In this document: piece by piece, positions 33,557 through 46,300 of the stretch
How the letters are laid out: each line of letters starts with the position of its first letter
Position numbering within the stretch: the stretch's first letter is position 1
Assembly (NCBI GenBank): GCA_958298945.1
Contig: OY282608.1
Coordinates: 60,116,951 to 60,180,950 of the forward strand
Origin: Atherix ibis
Lineage: Eukaryota > Arthropoda > Insecta > Diptera > Athericidae
Reading direction: 5' to 3'
DNA: 64,000 nt
Notes under the pieces: generated by a model
Databases searched by the model: none
What the model saw: the letters and a program-made list of their open reading frames with translations, nothing else
Told to the model about the DNA's origin: nothing
Made by a program: the position numbers and the translations under genes

Positions 33557-36500
33557 TTGTTGGTTTGTTCGTTTGTTGGTGTGTTGGTTTGTTGGTTTGT
33601 TGGCTTGTTGGTTTTTTGGTTTGTTGGTTTTTTGGTTTGTGGTTTGTTGGTTTGTTGGTTTGTTGCTTTGTTGGTTTGTTGGTTTGTTGGTTTGTTGGTT
33701 TGTTGGTTTGTTGGTTTGTTGGTTTATTTGTTTGTTGGTTTGTTGGTTTGTAGGTTTGTTGGTTTGTTGGTTTGTTGGTTTGTTGGTTTGTTGGTTTGCT
33801 GGTTTGTTGGTTTGTTGGTTAATTGGTTTGTTGGTTTGTTGATTTGTTGGCTTGTTGGTTTGTTGGTTTGTTGGTTTTTTGGTTTGTTGGTTTGTTGGTT
33901 TGTTGGTTTGTTGGTTTGTTGGTTTTCTGGTTTGTTGTTTTATTTTTTGTTGGTTTGTTTGGCTTGTTGGTTTGTTGGTTTGTTAGTTTGTTGGTTTGTT
34001 GGCTTGTTGGCTTGTTGGTTTGTTGGTTTGTTGGTTTATTGGTTTGTTGGTTTGTTGGTTTGTTGGTTTATTTGTTTGTTGGCTTGTTGGTTTGTTGGTT
34101 TGTTGGCTTGTTGGTTACTTAGTTTGTTGGTTTGTTGATTTGTTGGTTTGTTGGTTTGTTGGTTTGTTGGCTTGTTGGCTTGTTGGTTTGTTGGTTAGTT
34201 CGTTTGTTAGTTTGTTAGTTTGTTGGTTTGTTGGCTTGTTGGCTTGTTGGTTTGTTGGTTTTTTGGTTTGTTGGTTTGTTGGTTTGTTGGTTTGTTGGTT
34301 TGTTGGTTTATTTGTTTGTTGGTTTGTTGGTTTGTTGGTTTGTTGGTTTGTTGGTTTGTTGGTTTGTTGGTTTGTTGGTTTGTTGGTTTGTTGGCTTGTT
34401 TGTTTGTTGGTTTGTTGGTTTGTTGGTTTGTTGGTTTGTTGGTTTGTTGGTTTGTTGGTTTGTTGGTTTGTTGGTTTGTTGGTTTTTTGGTTTGTTGGTT
34501 TGTTGGTTTGTTGCTTTGTTGGTTTGTTAGTTTGTTGGTTTGTTGGTTTATTTGTTTGTTGGTTTGTTGGTTTGTTGGTTTGTTGGTTTATTTGTTTGTT
34601 GGTTTGTTGGTTTGTAGGTTTGTTGGTTTGTTGGTTTGTTGTTTTGTTGGTTTGTTGGTTTGTTGGTTTGTTGGTTTGTTGGTTAATTGGTTTGTTGGTT
34701 TGTTGGTTTGTTGGTTTGTTGGCTTGTTGGTTTCTTGCTTTGTTGGTTTTTTGGTTTTTTGGTTTGTTTGTTACTTAGTTTGTTGGTTTGTTGGTTTGTT
34801 GGTTTGTTGGTTTGTTGGCTTGTTGGCTTGTTGGTTTGTTGGTTTGTTGGTTTATTGGTTTGTTGGTTTGTTGGTTTGTTGGTTTATTTGTTTGTTGGCT
34901 TGTTGGTTTGTTGGTTTGTTGGGTTGTTGGTTACTTAGTTTGTTGGTTTGTTGATTTGTTGGTTTGTTGGTTTGTTGGCTTGTTGGCTTGTGCTTGTTGG
35001 TTTGTTGGTTAGTTCGTTTGTTGGTTTGTTAGTTTGTTGGTTTGTTGGCTTGTTGGCTTGTTGGTTTGTTGGTTTGTTGGTTTATTGGTTTGTTGGTTTG
35101 TTGGTTTGTTGGTTTATTGGTTTGTTGGTTTGTTGGTTTGTTGGTTTGTTGGTTTGTTGGTTTGTTGGTTTGTTGGTTTGTTGGTTTGTTGGTTTGTTGG
35201 TTTGTTGGTTTGTTGGTTTTTTGGTTTGTGGTTTGTTGGTTTGTTGGTTTGTTGCTTTGTTGGTTTGTTGGTTTGTTGGTTTGTTGGTTTGTTGGTTTGT
35301 TGGTATGTTGGTTTGTTGGTTTGTTTGTTCGTTGGTTACTTGGTTTTTTGGTTTGTTAGTTTGTTGGTTTGTTGGCTTGTTGGTTTGTTGGTTTGTTGGT
35401 TTTTTGGTTTGTTGGTGTTGGTTTTTTGGTTTGTTGGTTTGTTGGTTTGTTGGTTTGTTGGTTTATTTGCTTGTTGGTTTGTTGGTTTGTTGGTTTGTTG
35501 GTTTGTTGGTTTGTTGGTTTATTGGTTTGTTGGTTTGTTGGTTTGTTGTTTTGTTGGTTTGTTGGTATGTTGGGTTGGTGGTTTGTTGGTTTGTTGGTAT
35601 GTTGGTTTGTTGGTTTGTTGGTTTGTTGGTTTTTTGGTTTTTTTGGTTTGCTGGTTTGTGGTTTGTTGGTTTGTTGGTTTGTTGGCTTGTTGGTTTGTTG
35701 GTTTCTTGATTTGTAGGTTTGTTGGTTTGTTCGTTTGTTGGTGTGTTGGTTTGTTGGTTTGTTGGCTTGTTGGTTTTTTGGTTTGTTGGTTTTTTGGTTT
35801 GTGGTTTGTTGGTTTGTTGGTTTGTTGCTTTGTTGGTTTGTTGGTTTGTTGGTTTGTTGGTTTGTTGGTTTGTTGGTTTGTTGGTTTATTTGTTTGTTGG
35901 TTTGTTGGTTTGTAGGTTTGTTGGTTTGTTGGTTTGTTGGTTTGTTGGTTTGTTGGTTTGCTGGTTTGTTGGTTTGTTGGTTAATTGGTTTGTTGGTTTG
36001 TTGGTTTGTTGGCTTGTTGGTTTGTTGGTTTGTTGGTTTTTTGGTTTGTTGGTTTGTTGGTTTGTTGGTTTGTTGGTTTGTTGGTTTTTTGGTTTGTTGT
36101 TTTATTTTTTGTTGGTTTGTTTGGCTTGTTGGTTTGTTGGTTTGTTAGTTTGTTGGTTTGTTGGCTTGTTGGCTTGTTGGTTTGTTGGTTTGTTGGTTTA
36201 TTGGTTTGTTGGTTTGTTGGTTTGTTGGTTTATTTGTTTGTTGGCTTGTTGGTTTGTTGGTTTGTTGGCTTGTTGGTTACTTAGTTTGTTGGTTTGTTGA
36301 TTTGTTGGTTTGTTGGTTTGTTGGTTTGTTGGTTTGTTGGCTTGTTGGCTTGTTGGTTTGTTGGTTAGTTCGTTTGTTAGTTTGTTAGTTTGTTGGTTTG
36401 TTGGCTTGTTGGCTTGTTGGTTTGTTGGTTTTTTGGTTTGTTGGTTTGTTGGTTTGTTGGTTTGTTGGTTTGTTGGTTTATTTGTTTGTTGGTTTGTTGG

Positions 36501-37890
36501 TTTGTTGGTTTGTTGGTTTGTTGGTTTGTTGGTTTGTTGGTTTGTTGGTTTGTTGGTTTGTTGGCTTGTTTGTTTGTTGGTTTGTTGGTTTGTTGGTTTG
36601 TTGGTTTGTTGGTTTGTTGGTTTGTTGGTTTGTTGGTTTGTTGGTTTGTTGGTTTTTTGGTTTGTTGGTTTGTTGGTTTGTTGCTTTGTTGGTTTGTTAG
36701 TTTGTTGGTTTGTTGGTTTATTTGTTTGTTGGTTTGTTGGTTTGTTGGTTTGTTGGTTTATTTGTTTGTTGGTTTGTTGGTTTGTAGGTTTGTTGGTTTG
36801 TTGGTTTGTTGTTTTGTTGGTTTGTTGGTTTGTTGGTTTGTTGGTTTGTTGGTTTGTTGGTTAATTGGTTTGTTGGTTTGTTGGTTTGTTGGTTTGTTGG
36901 CTTGTTGGTTTCTTGCTTTGTTGGTTTTTTGGTTTTTTGGTTTGTTTGTTACTTAGTTTGTTGGTTTGTTGGTTTGTTGGTTTGTTGGTTTGTTGGCTTG
37001 TTGGCTTGTTGGTTTGTTGGTTTGTTGGTTTATTGGTTTGTTGGTTTGTTGGTTTGTTGGTTTATTTGTTTGTTGGCTTGTTGGTTTGTTGGTTTGTTGG
37101 GTTGTTGGTTACTTAGTTTGTTGGTTTGTTGATTTGTTGGTTTGTTGGTTTGTTGGCTTGTTGGCTTGTTGGCTTGTTGGTTTGTTGGTTAGTTCGTTTG
37201 TGGGTTTGTTAGTTTGTTGGTTTGTTGGCTTGTTGGCTTGTTGGTTTGTTGGTTTGTTGGTTTATTGGTTTGTTGGTTTGTTGGTTTGTTGGTTTATTGG
37301 TTTGTTGGTTTGTTGGTTTGTTGGTTTGTTGGTTTGTTGGTTTGTTGGTTTGTTGGTTTGTTGGTTTGTTGGTTTGTTGGTTTGTTGGTTTTTTGGTTTG
37401 TGGTTTGTTGGTTTGTTGGTTTGTTGCTTTGTTGGTTTGTTGGTTTGTTGGTTTGTTGGTTTGTTGGTTTGTTGGTTTATTTGTTTGTTGGTTTGTTGGT
37501 TTGTAGGTTTGTTGGTTTGTTGGTTTGTTGGTTTGTTGGTTTGTTGGTTTGCTGGTTTGTTGGTTTGTTGGTTAATTGGTTTGTTGGTTTGTTGGTTTGT
37601 TGGCTTGTTGGTTTGTTGGTTTGTTGGTTTTTTGGTTTGTTGGTTTGTTGGTTTGTTGGTTTGTTGGTTTGTTGGTTTTTTGGTTTGTTGTTTTATTTTT
37701 TGTTGGTTTGTTTGGCTTGTTGGTTTGTTGGTTTGTTAGTTTGTTGGTTTGTTGGCTTGTTGGCTTGTTGGTTTGTTGGTTTGTTGGTTTATTGGTTTGT
37801 TGGTTTGTTGGTTTGTTGGTTTTTTTGTTTGTTGGCTTGTTGGTTTGTTGGTTTGTTGGCTTGTTGGTTACTTAGTTTGTTGGTTTGTTG
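33557..37890. repeat. 2,162-bp higher-order repeat followed by a 1,591-bp shortened copy
   Basis: The T-rich landmark (here with one T fewer) is at 33,938, 36,100 and 37,691, spacings 2,162 and 1,591 bp. Block starts 33,557 and 35,719, 33,823 and 35,985, 33,996 and 36,158 all keep the 2,162-bp offset; further right it grows to 2,170, 2,178 and 2,180 bp by unit gains. The third copy (about 37,430-37,890 and on) keeps 1,591-1,583 bp from the second, so part of the block is missing. All three share the shortened T run, which marks them as one lineage. Confidence 0.9.
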
Positions 37891-40800
37891 ATTTGTTGGT
37901 TTGTTGGTTTGTTGGTTCGTTGGCTTGTTGGCTTGTTGGTTTGTTGGTTAGTTCGTTTGTTAGTTTGTTAGTTTGTTGGTTTGTTGGCTTGTTGGCTTGT
38001 TGGTTTGTTGGTTTTTTGGTTTGTTGGTTTGTTGGTTTGTTGGTTTGTTGGTTTGTTGGTTTATTTGTTTGTTGGTTTGTTGGTTTGTTGGTTTGTTGGT
38101 TTGTTGGTTTGTTGGTTTGTTGGTTTGTTGGTTTGTTGGTTTGTTGGCTTGTTTGTTTGTTGGTTTGTTGGTTTCTTGGTTTGTTGGTTTGTTGGTTTGT
38201 TGGTTTGTTGGTTTGTTGGTTTGTTGGTTTGTTGGTTTGTTGGTTTTTTTGTTTGTTGGTTTGTTGGTTTGTTGCTTTGTTGGTTTGTTAGTTTGTTGGT
38301 TTGTTGGTTTATTTGTTTGTTGGTTTGTTGGTTTGTTGGTTTGTTGGTTTATTTGTTTGTTGGTTTGTTGGTTTGTAGGTTTGTTGGTTTGTTGGTTTGT
38401 TGTTGTGTTGGTTTGTTGGTTTGTTGGTTTGTTGATTTGTTGGTTTGTTGGTTAATTGGTTTGTTGGTTTGTTGGTTTGTTGGTTTGTTGGCTTGTTGGT
38501 TTCTTGGTTTGTTGGTTTTTTGGTTTTTTGGTTTGTTGGTTACTTAGTTTGTGGGTTTGTTGGTTTGTTGGTTTGTTGGTTTGTTGGCTTGTTGGCTTGT
38601 TGGTTTGTTGGTTTGTTGGTTTATTGGTTTGTTGGCTTGTTGGTTTGTTGGTTTATTTGTTTGTTGGCTTGTTGGTTTGTTGGTTTTTTGGGTTGTTGGT
38701 TACTTAGTTTGTTGGTTTGTTGATTTGTTGGTTTGTTGGTTTGTTGGCTTGTTGGCTTGTTGGCTTGTTGGTTTGTTGGTTAGTTCGTTTGTTGGTTTGT
38801 TAGTTTGTTGGTTTGTTGGCTTGTTGGCTTGTTGGTTTGTTGGTTTGTTGGTTTGTTGGTTTGTTGGTTTGTTGGTTTGTTGGTTTATTTGTTTGTTGGC
38901 TTGTTGGTTTGTTGGTTTGTTGGGTTGTTGGTTACTTAGTTTGTTGGTTTGTTGATTTGTTGGTTTGTTGGTTTGTTGGTTTTTTGGTTTGTTGGTTTGT
39001 TGGTTTGTTGGTTTGTTGGTTTGTTGGTTTATTTGTTTGTTGGTTTGTTGGTTTGTTGGTTTGTTGGTTTGTTGGTTTGTTGGTTTGTTGGTTTGTTGGT
39101 TTGTTGGTTTGTTGGTTTGTTGGTTTGTTGGTTTGTTGGTTTGTTGGTTTGTTGGTATGTTGGTTTGTTGGTTTGTTGGTTTGTTGGCTTGTTTGTTTGT
39201 TGGTTTGTTGGTTTCTTGGTTTGTTGGTTTGTTGGTTTGCTGGTTTCTTGGTTTGTTGGTTTGTTGGTTTGTTGGTTTGTTGGTTTGTTGGTTTGTTCGT
39301 TTGTTGGCTTGTTGGTTTGTTGGCTTGTTGGCTTGTTGGTTTTTTGGTTTGTTGGTTTGTTCGTTTGGTGGTTTGTTTGTTTGTTGGTTTGTTCGTTTGC
39401 TTGTTCATTGGTTACTTGGTTTGTTCGTTTGTTAGTTTGTTGGTTTGTTGGTTTGTTGTTTTATTTTTTTGTTGGTTTGTTTGGCTTGTTGGTTTGTTGG
39501 TTTGTTGGTTTTTTGGTTTGTTGGTTTGTTGGTTTGTTGGTTTGTTAGTTTGTTGGTTTATTTGTTTGTTGGTTTGTTGGTTTGTTGGTTTGTTGGTTTG
39601 TTGGTTTGTTGGTTTGCTGGTTTGTTGGTTTGTTGGCTTGTTTGTTTGTTGGTTTGTTGGTTTCTTGGTTTGTTGGTTTGTTGGTTTCTTGGTTTGTTGG
39701 TTTGTTGGTTTGTTGGTTTGTTGGTTTGTTGGTTTGTTCGTTTGTTGGCTTGTTGGTTTGTTGGCTTGTTGGCTTGTTGGTTTTTTGGTTTGTTGGTTTG
39801 TTCGTTTGGTGGTTTGTTTGTTTGTTGGTTTGTTCGTTTGCTTGTTCGTTGGTTACTTGGTTTGTTCGTTTGTTAGTTTATTGGTTTGTTGGTTTGCTGG
39901 CTTGTTGGTTTGTTGGTTTGTTGGCTTGTTGGCTTGTTGGTTTGTTGGTTAGTTCGTTTGTTGGTTTGTTAGTTTGTTGGTTTGTTGGCTTGTTGGCTTG
40001 TTGGTTTGTTGGTTTTTTGGTTTGTTGGTTTGTTGGTTTGTTGGTTTGTTGGTTTGTTGGTTTATTTGTTTGTTGGTTTGTTGGTTTGTTGGTTTGTTGG
40101 TTTGTTGGTTTGTTGGTTTGTTGGTTTGTTGGTTTGTTGGTTTGTTGGTTTGTTGGTTTGTTGGTTTGTTGGTTTGTTGGTTTGTTGGTTTGTTGGCTTG
40201 TTTGTTTGTTGGTTTGTTGGTTTCTTGATTTGTTGGTTTGTTGGTTTGCTGGTTTCTTGGTTTGTTGGTTTGTTGGTTTGTTGGTTTGTTGGTTTGTTGG
40301 TTTGTTGGTTTGTTCGTTTGTTGGCTTGTTGGTTTGTTGGCTTGTTGGCTTGTTGGCTTGTTGGTTTTTTGGTTTGTTGGTTTGTTCGTTTGGTGGTTTG
40401 TTTGTTTGTTGGTTTGTTCGTTTGCTTGTTCATTGGTTACTTGGTTTGTTCGTTTGTTAGTTTGTTGGTTTGTAGGTTTGTTGGCTTGTTGGTTTGTTGG
40501 TTTGTTGGTTTTTTGGTTTGTTGGTTTGTTGGTTTTTTGGTTTGTTGGTTTGTTGGTTTGTTGGTTTGTTGGTTTATTTGCTTGTTGGTTTGTTGGTTTG
40601 TTGGTTTGTTGGTTTGTTGGTTTGTTGGTTTTTTGGTTTGTTGGTTTGTTGGTTTGTTGGTTTGTTGGTTTGTTGGTTTGTTGGTTTGTTGGTTTGGTGG
40701 TTTGTTGGTTTGTTGGTTTGTTGGTTTGTTGGTTTGTTGGTTTTTTGGTTTTTTGGTTTGCTGGTTTGTTGGTTTGTTGGTTTGTTGGTTTGTTGGCTTG

Positions 40801-42590
40801 TTGGTTTGTTGGTTTGTTGGTTTCTTGGTTTGTAGGTTTGTTGGTTTGTTCGTTTGTTGGTTTGTTGGTTTGTTGGTTTGTTGGCTTGTTGGTTGTTGTG
40901 TTTGTTGGTTTTTTGGTTTGTTGGTTTCTTGGTTTGTTGGTTTATTACTTTGTTGGTTTGTTAGTTTGTTGGTTTGTTGGTTTATTTGTTTGTTGGTTTG
41001 TTGGTTTGTTGGTTTGTTGGTTTGTTGGTTTGTTGGTTTATTTGTTTGTTGGTTTGTTGGTTTGTAGATTTGTTGGTTTGTTGGTTTGTTGGTTTATTGG
41101 TTTGTTGGTTTGTTGGTTTGTTGGTTTGTTGGTTAATTGGTTTGTTGGTTTGTTGGTTTGTTGGCTTGTTGGTTTGTTGGTTTGTTGGTTTGTTGGTTTT
41201 TTGGTTTTTTGGTTTGTTGGTTTGTTGGTTTGTTGGTTTGTTGGTTTGTTGGTTTTTTGGTTTGTTGTTTTATTTTTTTGTTGGTTTGTTTGGCTTGTTG
41301 GTTTGTTGGTTTGTTGGTTTTTTGGTTTGTTGGTTTGTTGGTTTGTTGGTTTGTTGGCTTGTTGGTTACTTAGTTTGTTGGTTTGTTGATTTGTTGGTTT
41401 GTTGGTTTGTTGGTTTGTTGGTTTATTTGTTTGTTGGTTTGTTGGTTTGTTGGTTTGTTGGTTTGTTGGTTTGTTGGTTTGCCGGTTTGTTGGTTTGTTG
41501 GCTTGTTTGTTTGTTGGTTTGTTGGTTTCTTGGTTTGTTGGTTTGTTGGTTTCTTGGTTTGTTGGTTTGTTGGTTTGTTGGTTTGTTGGTTTGTTGGTTT
41601 GTTCGTTTGTTGGCTTGTTGGTTTGTTGGCTTGTTGGCTTGTTGGTTTTTTGGTTTGTTGGTTTGTTCGTTTGGTGGTTTGTTTGTTTGTTGGTTTGTTC
41701 GTTTGCTTGTTCGTTGGTTACTTGGTTTGTTCGTTTGTTAGTTTATTGGTTTGTTGGTTTGTTGGCTTGTTGGTTTGTTGGTTTGTTAGTTTTTTGGTTT
41801 GTTGGTTTGTTGGTTGTTTGGTTTGTTGGTTTGTTGGTTTTTTGGTTTGTTGGTTTATTTGCTTGTTGGTTTGTTGGTTTGTTGGTTTGTTGGTTTGTTG
41901 GTTTGTTGGTTTTTTGGTTTGTTGGTTTGTTGGTTTGTTGGTTTGTTGGTTTGTTGGTTTGTTGGTTTGTTGGTTTGTTGGTTTGGTGGTTTGTTGGTTT
42001 GTTGGTTTGTTGGTTTGTTGGTTTGTTGGTTTGTTGGTTTTTTGGTTTTTTGGTTTGCTGGTTTGTTGGTTTGTTGGTTTGTTTGTTTGTTGGCTTGTTG
42101 GTTTGTTGGTTTGTTGGTTTTTTGGTTTGTTGGTTTGTTGGTTTGCTGGTTTGTTGGTTTGTTGGCTTGTTTGTTTGTTGGTTTCTTGGTTTGTTGGTTT
42201 GTTGGTTTCTTGGTTTGTTGGTTTATTGGTTTGTTGGTTTGTTGGTTTGTTGGTTTGTTCGTTTGTTGGCTTGTTGGTTTGTTGGCTTGTTGGCTTGTTG
42301 GTTTTTTGGTTTGTTGGTTTGTTGGTTTGTTGGTTTGTAGGTTTGTTGGTTTGTTGGTTTGTTGGTTTGTTGGTTTGTTGGTTTGTTGGTTTGTTGGTTT
42401 GTTGGTTTGTTGGTTTGTTGGTTTGTTGGTTTGTTGGTTTGTTGGTTTGTTGGTTTGTTGGTTAATTGGTTTGTTGGTTTGTTGGTTTGTTGGCTTGTTG
42501 GTTTGTTGGTTTGTTGGTTTTTTGGTTTTTTGGTTTGTTGGTTTGTTGGTTTGTTGGTTTGTTGGTTTGTTGGTTTGTTGGTTTTTTGGT
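37891..42590. repeat. Mixed higher-order repeats carrying the TTTGGTGG/TTTGCTTG signature
   Basis: The left part (about 37,973-38,550) continues the 1,583-bp relation to 36,390. From 38,900 a signature made of TTTGGTGG, TTTGCTTG and TTGGTTACTTGG dominates, at 39,364, 39,805, 40,389 and 41,670. The last two belong to a 1,281-1,289-bp repeat (about 40,390-40,830 with 41,670-42,120). Consensus runs of about 115-120 bp lie at 39,037-39,152 and 40,073-40,195. No gene is present. Confidence 0.8.
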
Positions 42591-42596
42591 TTGTTG

Positions 42597-43364
42597 TTTT
42601 ATTTTTTTGTTGGTTTGTTTGGCTTGTTGGTTTGTTGGTTTGTTGGTTTTTTGGTTTGTTGGTTTGTTGGTTTGTTGGTTTGTTGGTTTATTGGTTTTTT
42701 GGTTTATTCGTTTGTTGGTTTGTTGGTTTGTTGGCTTGTTGGCCTGTTGGTGTGTTGGTTTGTTGGATTGTTAGTTTTTTGGTTTGTTGGTTTGTTGGCT
42801 TGTTGGTTTGTTGGTTTGTTGGCTTGTTGGTTTGTTGGTTTGTTGGTTTGTTGGTTTGTTTGTTTGTTGGTTTGTTGGCTTGTTGGCTTGTTGGTTTGTT
42901 GGTTTGTTGGTTTGTTGGTTTTTTGGTTTGTTGGCTTGTTGGCTTGTTGGTTTGTTGGTTTGTTGGTTTTTGGTTTGTTGGTTTGTTGGCTTGTTGGCTT
43001 GTTGGTTTGTTGGTTTGTTTGTTTGTTGGTTTGTTGGTTTGTTGGTTTGTTGGCTTTTTGGCTTGTTGGTTTGTTGACTTGTTGGTTTGTTGGCTTGTTG
43101 GCTTGTTGGTTTTTTGGTTTGTTGGTTTGTTCGTTTGTTGGCTTGTTGGTTTGTTGGTTTGTTGGCTTGTTTGCTTGTTGGTTTGTTGGTTTGTTTGTTT
43201 GTTTGTTTGTTGGTTTGTTGGTTTGTTGGTTTGTTGGTTTGTTGGTTTGTTGGTTTGTTGGTTTGTTGGTTTGTTGGTTTGTTGGTTTGTTGGTTTGTTG
43301 GTTTTTTGGTTTGTTGGTTTGTTGGTTTGTTGGTTTGTTGGTTTGTTGGCTTGTTGGTTTGTTG
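42597..43364. repeat. C segment, second copy (short)
   Basis: The T-rich landmark at 42,597 is followed 170 bp later by the diagnostic GGATTGTTAG string (its A at 42,767), as in the first C copy. The GGCTTTTTGG unit is near 43,052. It lacks the 808-bp inner duplication and ends at the next T-rich landmark at 43,365. A (GTTT) run at about 43,193-43,210 matches the one in the first copy. Confidence 0.85.
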
Positions 43365-46300
43365 TTTTATTTTTTTGTTGGTTTGTTTGGCTTGTTGGTT
43401 TGTTGGTTTTTTGGTTTTTTGGTTTGTTGGTTTGTTGGTTTGTTGGTTTGTTGGCTTATTGGCTTGTTGGTTTGTTGGTTAGTTCGTTTGTTGGTTTGTT
43501 AGTTTGTTGGTTTGTTGGCTTGTTTGCTTGTTGGTTTGTTGGTTTTTTGGTTTGTTGGTTTGTTGGTTTGTGGTTTGTTGGTTTGTTAGTTTATTTGTTT
43601 GTTGGTTTGTTGGCTTGTTGGTTTGTTGGTTTGTTGGTTTGTTGGTTTGTTGGCTTGTTGGTTTGTTGGTTTGTTGGCTTCTTGGCTTGTTGGTTTGTTG
43701 GTTTGTTGGCTTGTTGGTTACTTAGTTTGTTGGTTTGTTGGCTTGTTGGTTACTTAGTTTGTTGGTTTGTTGGTTTGTTGGTTTGTTGGCTTGTTGGCTT
43801 GTTGGTTTGTTGGTTTGTTGGTTTATTGGTTTGTTGGTTTGTTGATTTGTTGGTTTATTTGTTTGTTGGCTTGTTGGTTTGTTGGTTTGTTGGGTTGTTG
43901 GTTACTTAGTTTGTTGGTTTGTTGATTTGTTGGTTTGTTGGTTTGTTGGTTTGTTGGCTTGTTGGCTTGTTGGTTTGTTGGTTAGTTCGTTTGTTGGTTT
44001 GTTAGTTTATTGGTTTGTTGGCTTGTTGGCTTGTTGGTTTGTTGGTTTGTTGGTTTATTGGTTTGTTGGTTTGTTGGTTTGTTGGTTTATTTGTTTGTTG
44101 GCTTGTTGGTTTGTTGGTTTGTTTGGTTGTTGGTTACTTAGTTCGTTGATTTGTTGATTTGTTGGTTTGTTGGTTTGTTGGTTGGTTAGCTTGTTGGCTT
44201 GTTGGTTTGTTGGTTAGTTGGTTTGTTAGTTTGTTGGTTTGTTGGCTTGTTGGCTTGTTGGTTTGTTGGTTTTTTGGTTTGTTGGTTTGTTGGTTTGTTG
44301 GTTTGTTGGTTTGTTGGTTTATTTGTTTATTGGTTTGTTCGTTTGTTGGTTTGTTGGTTTGTTGGTTTGTTGGTTTGTTGGTTTGTTGGTTTGTTGGTTT
44401 GTTGGTTTGTTGGCTTGTTTGTTTGTTGTTTTGTTGGTTTCTTGGTTTGTTGGTTTGTTGGTTTGTTGGTTTCTTGGTTTGTTGGTTTCTTGGTTTGTTG
44501 GTTTGTTGGTTTGTTGGTTTGTTCGTTTGTTGGCTTGTTGGTTTGTTGGCTTGTTGCCTTGTTGGTTTTTTGGTTTGTTGGTTTGTTCGTTTGGTGGTTT
44601 GTTTGTTTGTTGGTTTGTTCGTTTGCTTGTTCATTGGTTACTTGGTTTGTTCGTTTGTTAGTTTGTTGGTTTGTTGGTTTGTTGGCTTGTTGGTTTGTTG
44701 GTTTGTTGGTTTTTTTGATTGTTTGTTGGTTTGTTGGTTTTTTGGTTTGTTGGTTTGTTGGTTTGTTGGTTTGTTGGTTTATTTGGTTGTTGGTTTGTTG
44801 GTTTGGTGGTTTGTTGGTTTGTTGGTTTGTTGGTTTTTTGGTTTGTTGGTTTGTTGGTTTGTTGGTTTGTTGGTTTGTTGATTTGTTGGTTTGTTGGTTT
44901 GGTGGTTTGTTGGTTTGTTGGTTTGTTGGTTTGTTGGTTTGTTGGTTTTTTGGTTTTTTGGTTTGCTGGTTTGTTGGTTTGTTGGTTTGTTGGTTTGTTG
45001 GCTTGTTGGTTTGTTGGTTTGTTGGTTTCTTGGTTTTAGGTTTGTTGGTTTGTTCGTTTGTTGGTTTGTTGGTTTGTTGGTTTGTTGGCTTGTTGGTTTT
45101 TGTGTTTGTTGGTTTTTTGGTTTGTTGGTTTGTTGGTTTGTTGGTTTATTGCTTTATTTGTTTGTTAGTTTGTTGGTTTGTTGGTTTATTTGTTTGTTGG
45201 TTTGTTGGTTTGTTGGTTTGTTGGTTTATTTGTTTGATGGTTTGTTGGTTTGTAGGTTTGTTGGTTTGTTGGTTTGTTGGTTTATTGGTTTGTTGGTTTG
45301 TTGGTTTGTTGGTTTGTTGGTTAATTGGTTTGTTGGTTTGTTGGTTTGTTGGCTTGTTGGTTTGTTGGTTTGTTGGTTTGTTGGTTTTTTGGTTTTTTGG
45401 TTTGTTGGTTTGTTCGTTTGTTGGTTTTTTGGTTTGTTGTTTTATTTTTTTGTTGGTTTGTTTGGCTTGTGGGTTTGTTGGTTTGTTGGTTTTTTGGTTT
45501 GTTGGTTTGTTGGTTTGTTGGTTTGTTGGCTTGTTGATTACTTAGTTTGTTGGTTTGTTGATTTGTTGGTTTGTTGGTTTGTTGGTTTGTTGGCTTGTTG
45601 GCTTGTTGGTTTGTTGGTTAGTTCGTTTGTTGGTTTGTTAGTTTGTTGGTTTGTTGGCTTGTTGGCTTGTTGGTTTGTTGGTTTTTTGGTTTGTTGGTTT
45701 GTTGGTTGGTTGGTTTGTTGGTTTGTTGGTTTATTTGTTTGTTGGTTTGTTGGTTTTTTTGATTTGTTGGTTTGTTGGTTTGCTGGTTTGTTGGTTTGTT
45801 GGCTTGTTTGTTTGTTGGTTTGTTGGTTTCTTGGTTTGTTGGTTTGTTGATTTCTTGGTTTGTTGGTTTGTTGGTTTGTTGGTTTGTTGGTTTGTTGGTT
45901 TGTTGGTTTGTTGGCTTGTTTGTTTGTTGGTTTGTTGGTTTCTTGGTTTGTTGGTTTGTTGGTTTGTTGCTTTCTTGGTTTGTTGGTTTGTTGGTTTGTT
46001 GGTTTGTTGTTTTGTTCGTTTGTTGGCTTGTTGGTTTGTTGGCTTGTTGGCTTGTTGGTTTTTTGGTTTGTTGGTTTGTTCGTTTGGTGGTTTGTTTGTT
46101 TGTTGGTTTGTTCGTTTGCTTGTTCATTGGTTACTTGGTTTGTTCGTTTGTTAGTTTGTTGGTTTGTTGGTTTGTTGGCTTGTTGGTTTGTTGGTTTGTT
46201 GGTTTTTTGGTTTTTTGGTTTGTTGGTTTTTTGGTTTGTTGGTTTGTTGGTTTGTTGGTTTGTTGGTTTATTTGCTTGTTGGTTTGTTGGTTTGTTGGTT

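Noticed and set aside
38932..39408. Minus-strand open frames starting with true ATG (38,932-39,408; 40,062-40,433; 44,134-44,634; 45,618-46,127; 48,165-48,569; 52,988-53,569; 60,095-60,499), Asn/Gln/Thr/Lys/Pro-rich
   Set aside because: They are translations of CAAACCAA. Most ATGs come from one variant (TTCATTGG) in a copied block, and the 52,988-53,569 one from another CAT variant. They resemble prion-like low-complexity protein only because of the repeat.
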